DNA from: Gammaproteobacteria bacterium
Lineage (GTDB): Bacteria; Pseudomonadota; Gammaproteobacteria; Steroidobacterales; Steroidobacteraceae
DNA length: 23,039 nt
Direction: 5' to 3'
Assembly (NCBI GenBank): GCA_030040235.1
Contig: JASHUC010000036.1
Span: 1 to 23,039, forward strand
Below the pieces are notes generated by a model, which was not told the DNA's origin, made no database searches, and saw only the letters and a list, made by a program, of their open reading frames with translations. The position numbers and the translations under genes are program-made. Of this stretch, positions 7,910 to 15,317 are shown one piece after another. The first letter of the stretch is position 1. Each line of letters opens with the position of its first letter.

Positions 7910-8665
7910 TCAATTGCGGGGCTCGACGCTCCAGGGGAAGCTCTGGGTCGCAGGCGTATTACCCGAGTCGTGCGCGGGCTCGATCTGGACCGTGAGGCGC
8001 TGCGGTTGAAAGCCCGCTGGAATCGCGATGTCCTGCTGAAGGTTGCCGAAGTAACGGAAGCTGAACGGTTGCTGATGCACCTGGCCGCCCGTGAGGGCTG
8101 CGAAGTCGAGCGTCTGCGGCTTCCCGCCCGCCTGACCGTCGAGGCTCAACACGTACGTGCCGCTCATCTGCGCCTCCGGATGAGCGCTGCCGAGAACCAC
8201 GATCCGCACGCGATACTGGCCCGCCGCATCGGCCGGCGTGATGTGCAGCTGCTCGATCCTGAGCCCGCTCGCGGCATCCGGCCCGCTGCCGATGCGTTGC
8301 GAGACCACGTCGCGATAGAAGGCGAGCTCCTGGCTCTGACGCGCCACCTGCGACTGCAGGTCACCGATCGTGTGCGCGAGCTCGGTACGCTCTTGGGAGC
8401 GTCCGACCCGCAAAGTGTCGAGCTCGGCGAGCTGTGTGCGCAGCTGCCGGTTGGCGCTCTCGAGCTTCTCGATTTGCACGCGCAGCACGGAGCGCTGCTC
8501 GGCGGCGGCAAGCCGGTCGTATCCGCCGTCGTAGCGCCCGAGCTCGTAGATGATGTACAGCGCGAGCGCGCCCGCGACGGCGCAGACCGAGAGGAGCACG
8601 AGGCTGCGGAGAGGGGCGACCCGGCGAACCACGAGATTCGCTGGAAACTTCGACGTGAAGTCCAT
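7910..8665 (-). CDS. membrane-anchored coiled-coil protein, DUF6776-like
   Basis: Function unknown. The 251-residue protein has a short basic cytoplasmic N-terminus, one transmembrane helix (about 21-42, LVLLSVCAVAGALALYIIY), a long coiled coil (about 50-112, rich in Leu, Glu, Gln and Arg, EKLESANRQLRTQLAEL) and a C-terminal domain of probable beta structure (about 130-245) placed in the periplasm. It resembles proteins now grouped as DUF6776, which in gammaproteobacteria sit beside bactofilin and erpA; that assignment is from memory. The start has GGAAG five bases before the ATG. The anchor, coiled coil and adjacent bactofilin suggest a cell-envelope scaffold role. Confidence 0.8.
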   Translation of the reverse strand: MDFTSKFPANLVVRRVAPLRSLVLLSVCAVAGALALYIIYELGRYDGGYDRLAAAEQRSVLRVQIEKLESANRQLRTQLAELDTLRVGRSQERTELAHTIGDLQSQVARQSQELAFYRDVVSQRIGSGPDAASGLRIEQLHITPADAAGQYRVRIVVLGSAHPEAQMSGTYVLSLDGQAGGKPQTLDFAALTGGQVHQQPFSFRYFGNLQQDIAIPAGFQPQRLTVQIEPAHDSGNTPATQSFPWSVEPRN

Positions 8666-8689
8666 GGTTCTTCCGCTATCCGGACGAGC

Positions 8690-9253
8690 TCACGCAGGCT
8701 CGCCGGCCTGCGGCCGCTCCGGGCTTGCGGATATTCGGGCGAGCCATTCGGGTGCCGCAGGCGCACCCTGCGGGAAGGCGGCCGGCGCGAGCTCCTTGAG
8801 GGCTTGGGCGTAGACCTGCTGTTTGAAATAAACGACTTCCCGGACCGGTTCCCAGTAGCCCGTCCAGCGCCAGTGGTCGAATTCCGGCTCCGGGCTCGCA
8901 TCGAGCGCGAACCGGACATCGTCCCGCTTGGCCCGCAGCAGGAACCAGCGCTGCTTCTGACCGATGCACACGGGGTGGGTGTTGCGCCGGATGTAGCGCG
9001 CGGGCAGCCGATAGGTGAGCCAGCCTTCCGTGCGGCCGACCAGCGTCACGTCCTCACGCGTGAGTCCGATCTCCTCGTGCAGCTCGCGAAACAGTGCCTC
9101 CTCGAGCTCCTCGCCCGGACGCATGCCGCCCTGCGGAAACTGCCACCCGCCGCGGCCGCGAGCGCGGCGGCCGAGGAATACCTCCCCCGTGCCGCGCATC
9201 AGCACGATGCCGACGTTCGAACGGAACCCCTGGGAGTCGATGAGGTCGGTCAT
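8690..9253 (-). CDS. rppH: RNA pyrophosphohydrolase RppH
   Basis: Nudix hydrolase that removes pyrophosphate from the 5' end of mRNA, which opens the transcript to RNase E decay. 187 residues. The complete Nudix box is at 42-64 (G42, E48, R56, E57, E60, E61, G63). The family signatures WQFPQGG before it and THPVCIGQKQRWFLL (92-106) after it separate RppH from other Nudix proteins. The last ~30 residues are an unconserved Ala/Pro-rich extension beyond the E. coli length. It is the first gene of the probable rppH-DUF6776-bactofilin-erpA-ppx operon and is divergent from the ABC permease gene across 79 bp. The start has no clear Shine-Dalgarno sequence. Confidence 0.95.
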   Translation of the reverse strand: MTDLIDSQGFRSNVGIVLMRGTGEVFLGRRARGRGGWQFPQGGMRPGEELEEALFRELHEEIGLTREDVTLVGRTEGWLTYRLPARYIRRNTHPVCIGQKQRWFLLRAKRDDVRFALDASPEPEFDHWRWTGYWEPVREVVYFKQQVYAQALKELAPAAFPQGAPAAPEWLARISASPERPQAGEPA

Positions 9254-9332
9254 TCAGGCCCGAAAGTCTGCCATAAGCTCCGCGATGGGCGGTCTGTCTG
9301 CGTTACGCTAGCCTGCCGGAGCGGGGCCGTAT

Positions 9333-10370
9333 GTGAGCAAATCGAAATCCTCGACATTGGCTGGCCCGGCGATGGCCGGCCCCCGCGCCCCGTGGGCCCG
9401 CGTGGGTCTGCTGGTCGTGATCGCCCTCACTGTTGGCGCCCTGTCGCTGTTCAACGGCAGCGCCGATCTCGGCGCCGGACATACGCTCAAGGCGCTGCTC
9501 GGCGGTGCGGACGTTGCCGCGCGCAGCATCGTGGTCGATCTGCGGCTGCCGCGGCTTCTCGCAGCCTTTGCCGTCGGAAGCCTGCTCGCGCTGGCCGGCG
9601 TGCTGCTCCAGGCGCTCTTTCGCAACTCCCTCGCAGACCCCTACGTGCTCGGAGTCTCGGGCGGGGCGGCTGTCGGAGCGATCGTTGCGATGTCGCTCGG
9701 GGCCGCGATGCTGCTCGTGCAGACGGCTGCCGTCGCCGGAGCATTCCTCGTGATGCTCGGGGTGTATCTCCTCGCCCGGGGCGGAAGCACCGGCCGGCTG
9801 CTCCTGGTCGGGGTGGCGGTGGCGAGCGCCTGCGGGGCGCTGGTGAGCGTGCTGGTCGCGAGCGCCGATCCGACTCGCGTGCGGGGCATGGTGTTCTGGC
9901 TCGCGGGAGATCTGGAATGGGCCACATCGCCGCTCGCGAGCGTGATCGCGGCGCTGGTATGCGTCGCCGCCGCCGTGCTGCTCGCGCGCCCGCTCAACGT
10001 GCTCGCCTCGGGTGAGCTTCGCGCGCGCAGCGTCGGGCTCGAGTGGGAACGGTGGCGGCTCGCGGTCTACGTCGCGGCCGCGATCATCACCGCATTCGCA
10101 GTGGTGGAGGCGGGGATGATCGGCTTCGTGGGCCTCATCACGCCGCACACGGTGCGGATCTTGTTTCGCACCAGCGACCATCGCGTGGTCGCCCCGCTCT
10201 CGGCGCTCCTCGGCGGAACGCTGCTCGCGGCCGCCGATCTCATCGCGCGCACCGCCGCGAGCCCGCGCCAGCTCCCCGTCGGTGCGGTGACGGCGCTCGT
10301 CGGAGCGCCGATGTTCATCGTGCTGCTGCGCTCGGCCACGCGCCGCGCCTGGCATTCCGGAATCAAGTGA
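9333..10370 (+). CDS. FecCD/BtuC-type ABC transporter permease
   Basis: Inner-membrane subunit of importers for vitamin B12, haem or iron-siderophore complexes. 345 residues, nearly all in hydrophobic segments, with the family segments LRLPRLLAAFAVGSLLALAG (about 70-90), NSLADPYVLGVSGGAAVGA (about 98-116) and the coupling-helix region GFVGLITPHTVRI (about 263-275). It starts at a GTG with GGAG about 11 bases upstream. No periplasmic binding protein gene is adjacent, and the matching ATPase lies 2 kb downstream past tyrA and pdxH. The cobalamin adenosyltransferase further downstream makes B12 the best guess, but the substrate cannot be decided from sequence. Confidence 0.92.
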   Translation: MSKSKSSTLAGPAMAGPRAPWARVGLLVVIALTVGALSLFNGSADLGAGHTLKALLGGADVAARSIVVDLRLPRLLAAFAVGSLLALAGVLLQALFRNSLADPYVLGVSGGAAVGAIVAMSLGAAMLLVQTAAVAGAFLVMLGVYLLARGGSTGRLLLVGVAVASACGALVSVLVASADPTRVRGMVFWLAGDLEWATSPLASVIAALVCVAAAVLLARPLNVLASGELRARSVGLEWERWRLAVYVAAAIITAFAVVEAGMIGFVGLITPHTVRILFRTSDHRVVAPLSALLGGTLLAAADLIARTAASPRQLPVGAVTALVGAPMFIVLLRSATRRAWHSGIK

Positions 10371-10374
10371 AGGA

Positions 10375-11499
10375 CTACGCCCGCCGCTCGGCCATGCTGC
10401 GCCGGTCCTCGAGATAGTCGAGCCCGCGCTTCATCAGCGCCACGAATCCGTCGTGATCCCTCGAGAGCACGGCGGCGCGGATCCGCTCGACCGCCTGCGC
10501 GAGCGCTTCGAGCGACTCCGCCCCGTAGTCGTTCAAGCTCTGGATCTCGTAATACAGCTCCGGGCTCTCTTGAGCGACGCGCCCCGCCACGTCGAGCTGC
10601 GCATCGAAGGTCGTGCTCGACAGTCGCGCGAGCCGCGGCGCGGCCTCGCCGCTCTCGGCGAGGGCGGTGAAGAAGGCGATGTTGAGGGCGTGCGAAAGTC
10701 CGAGCACGTAGGCGATCAGCCGATCGTGATCATCGAGACTCATCACGACCTGCTCGACCATGGTCGGCGCGAACAGCTCCCGCACCCGCTCGAGCGCCTC
10801 GGGCGAGCCGAGATCGACGAGCACCACGTGACGGCCCGAGAGCAGGTCCGTATCGGGGCCGAACATCGGATGAATCGAGGTGACCCGGCAGCCGTGGGAT
10901 CTGAGGGCGAGAAGCCCGGCGCGCAGGGGCGATTTGAGCGAGCCCACATCGAAGATCACCCCCGGAGGACGGCGCAGCGCGAGCTCGCGCAGGATGTCGT
11001 CGGTGATCCCGAGCGGGGTCGCCAGCACGATGAAATCGTGGCGCAGGTCGCTCTTGCGCCAGTCGCCGATCCCCGTCGACCCCGGGGGCGCCCCGGAAGG
11101 ATCGGCCACCTCGACCGTGAAGCCCTGCGAGGCCAGGAACTCGACGAACCAGCGTCCCATCTTGCCCGCACCGCCGATGACGAGCGTGCGGCGTCCCGAG
11201 CCGGCCCCGTGCGCGGCGACGCTCGCCTGCTCCTGGGTCGTGAGCGAGGAGCGGATCAGGAGGCGCATCAGCGTCTCCGCGAGCACCGGGGGCACCCCGA
11301 GCGAGTCGGCGGCATGACGCGCATCCATGATCACCTCGCGCTCGCGCTGGTAGTCGCGGGTCGGGTAGCCCGTGTCGCGCTTGACGCGCGCCACTTCGCG
11401 GCTCAGCGCCTGACGCTTCGCAACGAGCGCCAGCAGCTGGTGATCGATCTCATTGAGGTCGCGGCGCAGGTCCGCCAGGCTCTTCTCGTCGGGCTGCAT
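10375..11499 (-). CDS. tyrA: bifunctional chorismate mutase / prephenate dehydrogenase
   Basis: Converts chorismate to prephenate and oxidises prephenate to 4-hydroxyphenylpyruvate with NAD+, the tyrosine branch. 374 residues: an AroQ-type helical chorismate mutase domain (about 5-90, [19 protein letters not shown]) and a dehydrogenase domain (about 104-374) with a Rossmann motif GGAGKMG (109-115), DVGSLKSPL (184-192) and the catalytic histidine H210 in HPMFGPD. Length and fusion match E. coli TyrA, a gammaproteobacterial arrangement. It converges with the ABC permease gene, leaving 4 bp between stops, and is divergent from pdxH across 90 bp. I see no leader peptide or attenuator upstream. 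Confidence 0.95.
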   Translation of the reverse strand: MQPDEKSLADLRRDLNEIDHQLLALVAKRQALSREVARVKRDTGYPTRDYQREREVIMDARHAADSLGVPPVLAETLMRLLIRSSLTTQEQASVAAHGAGSGRRTLVIGGAGKMGRWFVEFLASQGFTVEVADPSGAPPGSTGIGDWRKSDLRHDFIVLATPLGITDDILRELALRRPPGVIFDVGSLKSPLRAGLLALRSHGCRVTSIHPMFGPDTDLLSGRHVVLVDLGSPEALERVRELFAPTMVEQVVMSLDDHDRLIAYVLGLSHALNIAFFTALAESGEAAPRLARLSSTTFDAQLDVAGRVAQESPELYYEIQSLNDYGAESLEALAQAVERIRAAVLSRDHDGFVALMKRGLDYLEDRRSMAERRA

Positions 11500-11589
11500 C
11501 GGTTGGAGACTCGCGGGGCACGAACCGCTCTTTTAACATGACGCGGACAATTACGCCCGACACCGCAACCGCCGGATACTGCGACTCCC

Positions 11590-12282
11590 ATGCTGACGCC
11601 TTCGGAACGCCTGAGCGACCCGCTGCCTGCAGAGCCGCTCGCGACGGCTGCGGAATGGCTCGCCGAGGCCTGGCGCCTGCACGCGCAGCCGAACCCCAAT
11701 TCCATGACCCTCGCCACCAGCACGCCCCAAGGCCGGCCCTCGGCGCGCATGGTGCTCTGCAAGGAGATCGTCCCCCGTCCGGGTTATGTCGTGTTCTACA
11801 CGAACTACCTCTCTCGCAAGGGACGCGAGCTCACCGAAAACCCGTGGGCGGCCGCCGTGCTGCACTTCGATGCGCTCCATTGCCAGGTGCGGATCGAGGG
11901 CCGGGTCGAGCACGCGAGCGAGGCCGACAGCGACGCCTACTTCGCCTCCCGGAGCGTCGCGAGCCGCCTGAGCGCCTGGGCAAGTGCCCAGAGCGAGCCC
12001 CTCGAGTCGCGGGAGCGGCTGCGGGCCGCCGTCGCCCAGGCCGCGCGCCGCTTTGGCGCCCCGGCCGATCCGGCGGGGACCGAGGCGCTCGTCCCCTCCG
12101 GGCTGCGGGTGCCGCGGCCTGCGCACTGGGGCGGATTTTGCCTGTGGGCACAGGCTGTCGAGCTCTGGGTCGAGGGCCAGGATCGCATCCACGATCGCGC
12201 CCGCTGGACGCGCGAGCTCACGCCGCGTGCGGATGGACACATCGAGGCCGGCGCTTGGACGGTGACCCGATTGCAGCCCTAG
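11590..12282 (+). CDS. pdxH: pyridoxamine 5'-phosphate oxidase
   Basis: FMN-dependent oxidase making pyridoxal 5'-phosphate from pyridoxine or pyridoxamine phosphate, the last step of PLP synthesis and salvage. 230 residues of normal length. Visible motifs: SARMVLCKE (51-59) and FYTNYLSRKGRE (69-80) for FMN and phosphate binding, the ASRSVASRLSAWASAQS segment (119-135), WGGFCLW (180-186), and RIHDR (199-203) with the substrate-binding Arg and His. The usual C-terminal RLAP appears as RLQP. There is no Shine-Dalgarno sequence; GATACT ends 9 bases before the ATG. The ABC ATPase GTG follows 20 bases after the stop. Confidence 0.94.
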   Translation: MLTPSERLSDPLPAEPLATAAEWLAEAWRLHAQPNPNSMTLATSTPQGRPSARMVLCKEIVPRPGYVVFYTNYLSRKGRELTENPWAAAVLHFDALHCQVRIEGRVEHASEADSDAYFASRSVASRLSAWASAQSEPLESRERLRAAVAQAARRFGAPADPAGTEALVPSGLRVPRPAHWGGFCLWAQAVELWVEGQDRIHDRARWTRELTPRADGHIEAGAWTVTRLQP

Positions 12283-12302
12283 GGCTAGAGCGGGATCGCA
12301 CC

Positions 12303-13070
12303 GTGCGCTGCCCGCTGGCGGCCCATTCCCTGACGATCGTCGCGGGAACACGCTTGCTCGTGCGCGATCTCACGGTCGAGGTCCAGCCGGGGGAATTCCT
12401 CGCCGTCCTCGGCCGCAACGGCTGCGGCAAGACGCTCACCCTGCACGCCCTCGCCGGACTCGGAACACCTGCAGCCGGCGACGTGTGCCTCAACGGCACG
12501 CGGCTTCAGGCGCTGCGGCGGCGGGCCGTCGCCCGCCAGCTCGGCCTTCTCATGCAGGACCGCGAGGAGGGCCTCCCGACGAGCGTGCTCGAATCGGTGC
12601 TCATCGGGCGCCATCCCCATCTCAAGACTCTGCAGTGGGAGAGCGCCGCGGATCACGAGATCGCCCGCAGCTGTCTCGAGCGGCTCGAGCTCGGGACGCT
12701 CGCCGAGCGAGTCCTGGAGACACTCTCCGGAGGCGAGCAGCGTCGCGTCGCCGTCGCTGCGCTCCTCGCACAGGATCCCGAGGTGCTGCTGCTCGATGAG
12801 CCGACGAATCACCTCGATCCGCATCATCAGATCGCGGTGCTCGAGCTGTTTCACGGGCTGACACGTGCCGGGCGCGCGGTCGTCGCGACGCTCCACGATC
12901 CGACGCTCGCGGCGCGCTTTGCAGACCGGGCGTTGCTGCTGTTCGGCGATGGCCGCTGGCGCTGCGGACCGGCCTCTCAGGTGCTCACCGCGGAGAGTCT
13001 CGGGGAGCTCTACCTCACCCCGATGGTCGAGCTCGAGGCGCACGGCAAGCGCGTGTTCGTGAGCGCCTGA
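12303..13070 (+). CDS. ABC transporter ATP-binding protein (FecE/BtuD type)
   Basis: ATPase subunit of a B12/haem/siderophore importer, most likely the partner of the FecCD permease at 9333. 255 residues from the GTG at 12303. Walker A is GRNGCGKT (37-44), the Q-loop is Q85 in LLMQDREEG, the signature is LSGGEQRR (141-148), Walker B is VLLLDEP (161-167), followed by a D-loop NHLD and the switch histidine H198 in TLHDP. All catalytic elements are intact. The open frame extends upstream through pdxH, but homology begins at this GTG, 20 bases past the pdxH stop. The final ~35 residues match the usual C-terminal tail of this family. Confidence 0.92.
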   Translation: MRCPLAAHSLTIVAGTRLLVRDLTVEVQPGEFLAVLGRNGCGKTLTLHALAGLGTPAAGDVCLNGTRLQALRRRAVARQLGLLMQDREEGLPTSVLESVLIGRHPHLKTLQWESAADHEIARSCLERLELGTLAERVLETLSGGEQRRVAVAALLAQDPEVLLLDEPTNHLDPHHQIAVLELFHGLTRAGRAVVATLHDPTLAARFADRALLLFGDGRWRCGPASQVLTAESLGELYLTPMVELEAHGKRVFVSA

Positions 13071-13085
13071 GCGGCCGCGCCGGCG

Positions 13086-13760
13086 CTAGCGGCGGGCCGG
13101 TCTGATGAGCTGTGGCTCGTCGAATTCGAGGTGGTTCACGTGCGGGGCGACCGGATGGCACACCATCCGGGTCTGCGGATAGGGCTTGAGGAGCTCCTTC
13201 GCCCGGCCAACGCTTCCGGACAGCCACGCCTCATAGTCCTTGCGGTGAAGGATTGCGGGCATCTGTCCCGTGGTGCTCGAGATCTCACTCAGCAGCGGAT
13301 TCGCATCGACCGTGACGAGCGCGCCGCTTTCGATCACCTCGCCCTCGTCGCTCTCCGCCCGCTGCCAGAGCGCAGCCACGCCGAACACCGGCCGGTTCAC
13401 CAGACGGACGTAATAGGGCTGATGATGACCGGCAGGCGTGCGCTGCCAGAGATAAAAGCCCGCGAGCGGCACGATCCCGCGCCGGCCGTGGAGCCAGGCG
13501 GTGCGCAGCTCCGCGGCGCTCAGCAGGGCGCGACTCGCGACCACCCCGCAGAAGGTGAACTCGATCGCCCCGTGCGCCGAGCGTTGCGCAACACCCCACC
13601 GGATCATCACGCCTTCGGATTCGCGCTCGTGCATTCGGGCGATCGGAATGCTCTGCGAGATCGCCACGTTGTAGCGCACCGGGAACTGCCACCAGGGGTG
13701 CGCGACCGGGAGCTCGCCTTGCACCTCCTCCCGGCTCGGAATGACCAGTCGCAGCGCCAT
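13086..13760 (-). CDS. SRAP-fold (YedK/HMCES-like) protein lacking catalytic residues
   Basis: SRAP proteins protect abasic sites in single-stranded DNA by linking to them through Cys2. The fold is recognisable over 224 residues from the ATG at 13760: YNVAISQSIPIAR, GVMIRWGV, RRGIVPLAGFYLWQR, GVAALWQ, VTVDANPLL and GQMPAILHRKDYEAWL. The active-site residues known from E. coli YedK are all changed. The start reads MALRLV instead of MCGRF (no Cys2), GFYEW is GFYLW (Glu105 to Leu), the His160 region HxRMP is TGQMP, and the NARAET segment (Asn75) is not found. A GTG nine codons upstream (13784) is less likely because the ATG matches the family start. The frame is intact, so this looks like a kept pseudo-enzyme rather than a decaying gene. 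Confidence 0.82.
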   Translation of the reverse strand: MALRLVIPSREEVQGELPVAHPWWQFPVRYNVAISQSIPIARMHERESEGVMIRWGVAQRSAHGAIEFTFCGVVASRALLSAAELRTAWLHGRRGIVPLAGFYLWQRTPAGHHQPYYVRLVNRPVFGVAALWQRAESDEGEVIESGALVTVDANPLLSEISSTTGQMPAILHRKDYEAWLSGSVGRAKELLKPYPQTRMVCHPVAPHVNHLEFDEPQLIRPARR

Positions 13761-13852
13761 TCCCCAAAGCCTACGGGCGCTCACCCGCCGTGAAAACCTG
13801 TCCGCGCCGGGCGACAGCGATCGAGGTGCGGATGCCCTAAGATGGCGACGCC

Positions 13853-14572
13853 ATGAAGCCGCTCGTCAAACTCCTCGCGGGCCTCGTCGCGTTTGCGGCG
13901 CTCGCGAGCGCGCAGGGCGCGACGCCCCTCAAGATCGTCATCTACGGGGGAACCGGCAACATCGGCCAGCGTATCGTTCGCGAAGCCTTGAGCCGTGGAC
14001 ATGCGGTGACCGTCATCGTCCGGCACCCCGCGGAGATGAGCGAGCGAGCCCCGCGGCTGCGCCTCATCGAGGGCAACGTGCTCGACTCTGCCCAAGTGGC
14101 TCGGGACATCGCCGGGGCCGACGTCATCGTCTGCGCCGTCTCCTTTCGCAAGCCGCGTCCGGACTTCGCCGCCTATCACCGCGCCGCCGAATCGCTCGTC
14201 GCCGCGATGCGGAGCCTCGGGCCACGCTCACCGCGATTGATCGTGGTGGGCGGGGCGGGAAGCCTGCGCAATGCGCAGGGTGTGCTGGTTCTCGATACGC
14301 TCCCGCCGGCGCGCCGCGGGGGCGAGATCCTCGCGCAGAAGGAAGTCCTCGACTACTACCGCACCGTGACCGACGTCCCCTGGACCTACTTCAGCCCAGC
14401 GCTCGTCATCCGGCCCGGTGCGCGCACCGGCAAATTCCGCCTCGGCGGCGATCAGTTGGTGACGAACGCCGCGGGGCAAAGCACGATCTCGATGGAAGAC
14501 TATGCCGTCGCCGTGATCGACGAGGCCGAGAAGCCTGCCCACCTCCACGAGCGCTTCACCATCGGTTATTGA
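13853..14572 (+). CDS. NAD(P)-binding SDR-like protein with N-terminal signal peptide
   Basis: Atypical short-chain dehydrogenase/NmrA-like Rossmann protein; substrate unknown. 239 residues. Residues 1-20 look like a Sec signal peptide (MKPLVKLLAG, a hydrophobic core, ALASA before QG). They are followed by KIVIYGGTGNIGQRIVREAL, where GGTGNIG (32-38) is the dinucleotide-binding loop. DVIVCAVSF and RLIVVGGAGSL are further Rossmann strands, and a PWTYFSPALVIRPG segment is typical of YwnB-like proteins. The usual YxxxK is not obvious; the nearest is DYYRT. An exported dinucleotide-binding protein would be unusual because NAD(P) is cytoplasmic. TAAGAT ends nine bases before the ATG and there is no Shine-Dalgarno sequence. 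Its 3' end overlaps the opposing gene by 7 bp. Confidence 0.85.
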   Translation: MKPLVKLLAGLVAFAALASAQGATPLKIVIYGGTGNIGQRIVREALSRGHAVTVIVRHPAEMSERAPRLRLIEGNVLDSAQVARDIAGADVIVCAVSFRKPRPDFAAYHRAAESLVAAMRSLGPRSPRLIVVGGAGSLRNAQGVLVLDTLPPARRGGEILAQKEVLDYYRTVTDVPWTYFSPALVIRPGARTGKFRLGGDQLVTNAAGQSTISMEDYAVAVIDEAEKPAHLHERFTIGY

Positions 14573-15270
14573 GATCTCGGCACCGCGTGCGCGTAGACCT
14601 CGATCTGCGCCACATCGGCCCACCCGCCCGGACCATGGCCACTCGCCGGCATCAGATCGGCAAAGCCGATCTCGTCGACCTTGGTGAGATCGAGCTTGCT
14701 GACGAGGTTCCCGAGCGTGACGACCCGATGGATATCGAGCTTGAGCCAGCGCAGGTCCGCGTAGGAGATCTCGCTCACGAGAAAGTCGCGCGTCGTGCCG
14801 GTGGCGATGTCCCCGACCCACCAGGTGCCGTCGGCGAGCTTCACGATCGGGCGCACCCGGTGGAAGCCGGACATCTTGGTGTTCATGCGGATGCGCGCCA
14901 GTCCGCTCAAGTCCGCAAAGTGACTCTTGTCGCGAAAAGCGACCGCGCACGGCGAGGTGCAGAGCCCCGTCCACACGTGAATGGGGACGTTCTCGTCGCC
15001 GGCAGCGCCAACGAGCACGATCTGGCCCGACGGAACGTACAACTTGAAATCCAGCTGCGGATTGGAGTTCGAGGCCGCCTCGAGGGGATGCTCGCCTCCC
15101 TGCTCGCTCTGCCGCCACTCCTCCTTGAAGAATAACCCCGGCCGCAGGATCGGCGGACGCTCCGCCCGCTCGACGGCCCGCGGGCCTTGCTGCGGCCCCT
15201 GCGCGCAGGCGAGCGTCGTCACCAGAGAAGTCAGAATGAGCGTGAGCACGCTTGAGGTTCGATGCAGCAC
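14566..15270 (-). CDS. exported protein of unknown function, possible carbohydrate-binding-like beta domain
   Basis: I do not recognise a characterised family. 234 residues: a signal peptide (residues 1-23, LTLILTSLVTTLACA, with either ACA-Q signal peptidase I cleavage or a weak lipobox at Cys22), a Gln/Pro/Arg-rich linker (24-60), then a single domain of likely beta-sandwich structure. The stretch around DLSGLARIRMNTK, WWVGDIATG, KVDEIGFADLMP and GGWADVAQIEVY resembles galactose-binding-like domains of secreted bacterial proteins. Two cysteines (LCTSPCAV) could form a disulfide. The GTG start is supported by a strong Shine-Dalgarno sequence at 15274-15282. It converges with the SDR-like gene. 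Confidence 0.8.
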   Translation of the reverse strand: MLHRTSSVLTLILTSLVTTLACAQGPQQGPRAVERAERPPILRPGLFFKEEWRQSEQGGEHPLEAASNSNPQLDFKLYVPSGQIVLVGAAGDENVPIHVWTGLCTSPCAVAFRDKSHFADLSGLARIRMNTKMSGFHRVRPIVKLADGTWWVGDIATGTTRDFLVSEISYADLRWLKLDIHRVVTLGNLVSKLDLTKVDEIGFADLMPASGHGPGGWADVAQIEVYAHAVPRSQ

Positions 15271-15273
15271 AGG

Positions 15274-15282
15274 TCCCCCTTT
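15274..15282 (-). promoter_or_regulatory. strong Shine-Dalgarno deciding a GTG start
   Basis: Minus strand AAAGGGGGA lies three bases before the GTG at 15270 (core about five bases from the start codon). It is one of the clearest ribosome binding sites in the window and fixes the GTG start of the exported protein. Confidence 0.7.
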
Positions 15283-15317
15283 CTCGGTTGAGTCAGCTGC
15301 GCATCATCCCTGCGCGG

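Noticed and set aside
9254..9332. Possible cobalamin riboswitch ahead of the FecCD permease
   Set aside because: The gap is only 79 bp and no B12-box-like conserved segment is visible; too short for the known riboswitch.
7970..10015. 681-codon plus-strand frame across the DUF6776-like gene, rppH and the permease
   Set aside because: It crosses three well-supported genes and an intergenic gap in the wrong frame, with low-complexity Arg/Ala content; not a fusion gene.
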